Shown piece after piece: positions 53,661 through 55,435 of a DNA stretch of 55,435 bases (its first letter is position 1; every line of letters begins with the position of its first letter). Below the pieces are notes generated by a model, which saw only the letters and a program-made list of their open reading frames with translations, did no database searches and was not told the origin of the DNA. The translations under genes and the position numbers were made by a program. Origin of the DNA: JAQXDR01 sp038138625 (lineage in GTDB: Bacteria > Pseudomonadota > Alphaproteobacteria > Rhodobacterales > Rhodobacteraceae); NCBI GenBank assembly GCA_038138625.1, contig JAYQEA010000007.1, forward strand, positions 1 through 55,435, given 5' to 3'.

Positions 53661-53676
53661 CGACATCGCGATGTCG
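53661..53676. repeat. 16-bp perfect palindrome downstream of queA
   Basis: CGACATCGCGATGTCG is fully self-complementary. It is followed by GGCGGGATGCCTGCC (53683-53697), a second short inverted repeat. No T-run follows. It could be a termination or regulatory element for the MFS gene starting at 53744. Confidence 0.45.
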
Positions 53677-53743
53677 TATTCCGGCGGGATGCCTGCCGCG
53701 GTGGTGCGCTAGCTGGCGACATCTCAACGCATGGAGTCGGCGC

Positions 53744-55003
53744 ATGTTGCAGGTTTTGAACAGCTCTTGGGCGCTGCTTTTGGGCATGTGCTTGATGATG
53801 GTGGGAAACGGTCTTCAAGGATCTCTGTTGGCTGTGCGCGGCGAAGCGGCAGGGTTCGAAGCCTTGGCTATGTCCGTGGTGATGTCATCCTATTTCGCAG
53901 GATTTTTGATTGCGAGCCGTGTAACGCCTGCGATGATCCGGCGGGTCGGACATGTTCGGGTTTTTGCAGCACTCGGGTCGCTGGTATCGGCTGTTTTGAT
54001 CCTTTATCCGGTTTTTCCAAATCCAGTTGCGTGGTCGCTAGAACGTGTGCTGATCGGATTTTGCTTTTGTGGGGTCTATGTGACGGCGGAAAGCTGGCTG
54101 AACAATGCCGCCAGCAATGACACGCGCGGACAGGCGTTGTCTTTGTACATGATTGTTCAAATGACAGGGATCATTGCGTCTCAAGGCCTGCTTTTGGTGC
54201 CTGATAGTTCTGGTTGGTTGCTTTTCGTCGTACCATCTGTGTTGGTATCAATTTCTTTCGCGCCCATCTTGTTGTCGATCACGCCCACTCCGGCATTCGA
54301 AAGTTCCAAACCTATGGCCTTGCGCGAAATCTATCAGGTTTCGCCGCTCAGCGTGATTGGCATGCTGATCCTTGGGGGAATTTTCGCAGCCCAATTTGGG
54401 ATGTCTGCGGTTTATGCGGCATCAGTCGGGATGTCGTTGCCACAAATGTCGATGTTTGTGGCCAGCTTTTACGTGGGCGCGCTTGTGCTGCAATATCCTT
54501 TAGGCTGGATTTCTGACAGGGTTGATCGGCGAAAACTGATTATTGTGATGTCTGCCTTGGGGGGAATAGCGGCCCTGATCGGATTTCTGGCGAGTGGCAG
54601 CTTTGCGGTGCTGTTGGGCGTTGGATTTGTGATCGGCGCAATGTCCAATCCACTCTATGCCTTGCTGATTGCCTACGCCAACGATTTTCTAGAGCCTGAT
54701 GACATGCCGGCAGCTTCGGCCGGCTTGTTATTTGCAAACGGGTTGGGCGCCATTGCCGGACCCTTGGTCATTGGTTGGGCCATCCAGCGCGCGGGCCCTT
54801 CGGCTTTCTTTATTCTAATCTCGGGTCAGCTTGCCGCCTTGGTGATTTACGGGCTTTACCGGATGACCCAACGGGCAGCGCCGTCGGTCGAAGACACCGC
54901 CAGTTACGCTGTTTTGACGCCAGCGGCCTCGCCGGTCGCTGTTGAGGTTGCTCAAGAATACGCCATTGATACGGCCGCAGACCAGGAAGAAGAGGCCGCA
55001 TGA
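53744..55003 (+). CDS. MFS transporter (YcaD-like)
   Basis: 419 residues with 12 membrane segments. Marks are GNGLQGSLLAVRGEAAGFEA in helix 1, the loop motif GWISDRVDRRKLIIVMSA and AESWLNNAASNDTRGQALS. The C-terminal tail of about 45 residues is hydrophilic and acidic (EVAQEYAIDTAADQEEEAA). The YcaD group has no established substrate. It is in line with queA but separated by 93 bases with hairpins. Confidence 0.88.
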   Translation: MLQVLNSSWALLLGMCLMMVGNGLQGSLLAVRGEAAGFEALAMSVVMSSYFAGFLIASRVTPAMIRRVGHVRVFAALGSLVSAVLILYPVFPNPVAWSLERVLIGFCFCGVYVTAESWLNNAASNDTRGQALSLYMIVQMTGIIASQGLLLVPDSSGWLLFVVPSVLVSISFAPILLSITPTPAFESSKPMALREIYQVSPLSVIGMLILGGIFAAQFGMSAVYAASVGMSLPQMSMFVASFYVGALVLQYPLGWISDRVDRRKLIIVMSALGGIAALIGFLASGSFAVLLGVGFVIGAMSNPLYALLIAYANDFLEPDDMPAASAGLLFANGLGAIAGPLVIGWAIQRAGPSAFFILISGQLAALVIYGLYRMTQRAAPSVEDTASYAVLTPAASPVAVEVAQEYAIDTAADQEEEAA

Positions 55004-55147
55004 TCACGAGTGTTTGACAAAGTGACAAAATTTGTGACTGGAATAGTCTTGAAAGCTGGCATGTAGTGGGATTCATCACGTACGACGGCTCTTAAACAGG
55101 CAAAATCCCAAAAGAGCACGCGCAGGACAACACAGGAGACATGGCAA

Positions 55148-55435
55148 ATGTCCAATCCGAGCGAGATTTTAGCATTTTGGCTGGATGATTGTGGACCCAA
55201 AGACTGGTTTTCTGCCAGACCGGACTTGGACCAAGAAATTCACGACAGGTTTGATCAAACGTGGTCCGGAGCAATGGAAGGTCGCTTTGGGTTATGGTTG
55301 ACATATCCGTCTGGTGCACTTGCCTATATCATCCTGTGCGACCAATTCTCTCGCAATATGTACCGTAATACCTCGCGCGCCTTTGCTTCGGATCGACTGG
55401 CACTCGCTGCTGCAAAACAGGCCATAAAATGGGGT
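55148..55435 (+). CDS. DUF924 family protein (partial, runs off the right edge)
   Basis: The start ATG at 55148 lies behind AGGAGACATGGCAA. The visible 96 residues are MSNPSEILAFWLDDCGPKDW, then FDQTWSGAMEGRFGLWLTYP and LAYIILCDQFSRNMYRNTSR, which is the conserved core of DUF924 (the DQFSRNMYR motif). A soluble alpha-helical protein of unknown function. The C-terminal half is outside the window. Confidence 0.88.
   Translation, partial: MSNPSEILAFWLDDCGPKDWFSARPDLDQEIHDRFDQTWSGAMEGRFGLWLTYPSGALAYIILCDQFSRNMYRNTSRAFASDRLALAAAKQAIKWG

Noticed and set aside
1..55435. tRNA, rRNA, CRISPR arrays, insertion sequences, prophage or integrative elements
   Set aside because: I looked for cloverleaf T-arms, regular spaced repeats, transposase or integrase motifs and terminal inverted repeats and found none. 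A short RNA gene could still have been missed by eye.

Overview
The window looks like chromosomal DNA of an alphaproteobacterium of the Rhodobacterales (Roseobacter group). The basis is gene content and neighbourhood: a propionyl-CoA carboxylase/methylmalonyl-CoA mutase cluster with a PccR-type regulator, trkA-trkH-hfq-hflX, taurine tauABC, DUF1348, DUF4174, DUF455 and AsmA-like proteins, and moderate GC. Genus is not determined. I saw no rRNA, tRNA, CRISPR array, insertion sequence or phage.

Region 1-4600 is a decayed locus. On the minus strand lie the wrecks of a nitrate/cyanate-type ABC importer (substrate-binding protein, permease, ATPase) and an NTF2-like DUF1348 gene, followed by what is probably the start of cyanase (cynS), cut by the window edge. 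Divergent from them is a sigma-54-type activator that kept PAS and DNA-binding parts but lost the AAA+ core. Region 4956-8543 is an intact minus-strand operon for L-threonate catabolism (ltnD-otnK-otnC-otnI, each gene overlapping the next by 4 nt). Next come a two-domain lysozyme-inhibitor-like protein, then plus-strand trkA-trkH (K+ uptake) preceded by a possible 48-aa coupled ORF, hfq, hflX and trpB.

15.8-24.5 kb holds pth and rplY (minus), an MFS gene interrupted by a 10-N assembly gap that looks artefactual, an FMN-dependent alpha-hydroxy-acid dehydrogenase, trpA, ychF and methylmalonyl-CoA mutase. 24.6-33.9 kb is the propionyl-CoA pathway: pccA, small accessory genes (acidic hypothetical, 47-aa lipoprotein, basic hypothetical, RidA, a HEPN-like protein), pccB, a Bcr/CflA efflux gene and the XRE-type regulator pccR. 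TTTGCAAA-type half-sites lie between pccB and the efflux gene. Together pccAB and the mutase would convert propionyl-CoA to succinyl-CoA (an epimerase is not in the window).

33.8-42 kb carries an alpha/beta hydrolase, a CIA30-domain protein, NAD kinase, glyA, an aquaporin, dnaB, pyrE and a carboxymuconolactone-decarboxylase-family gene. 42.4-45.7 kb is a taurine ABC importer whose permease carries an unusual periplasmic insert resembling cadherin/VCBS-type Ig modules. The rest holds bactofilin plus M23 peptidase (minus), DUF455 and peroxiredoxin (minus), a 1108-aa AsmA/YhdP-like protein, queA, an MFS transporter and the start of a DUF924 gene.

All functional names come from recognition of sequence features by eye. 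No database search was possible.
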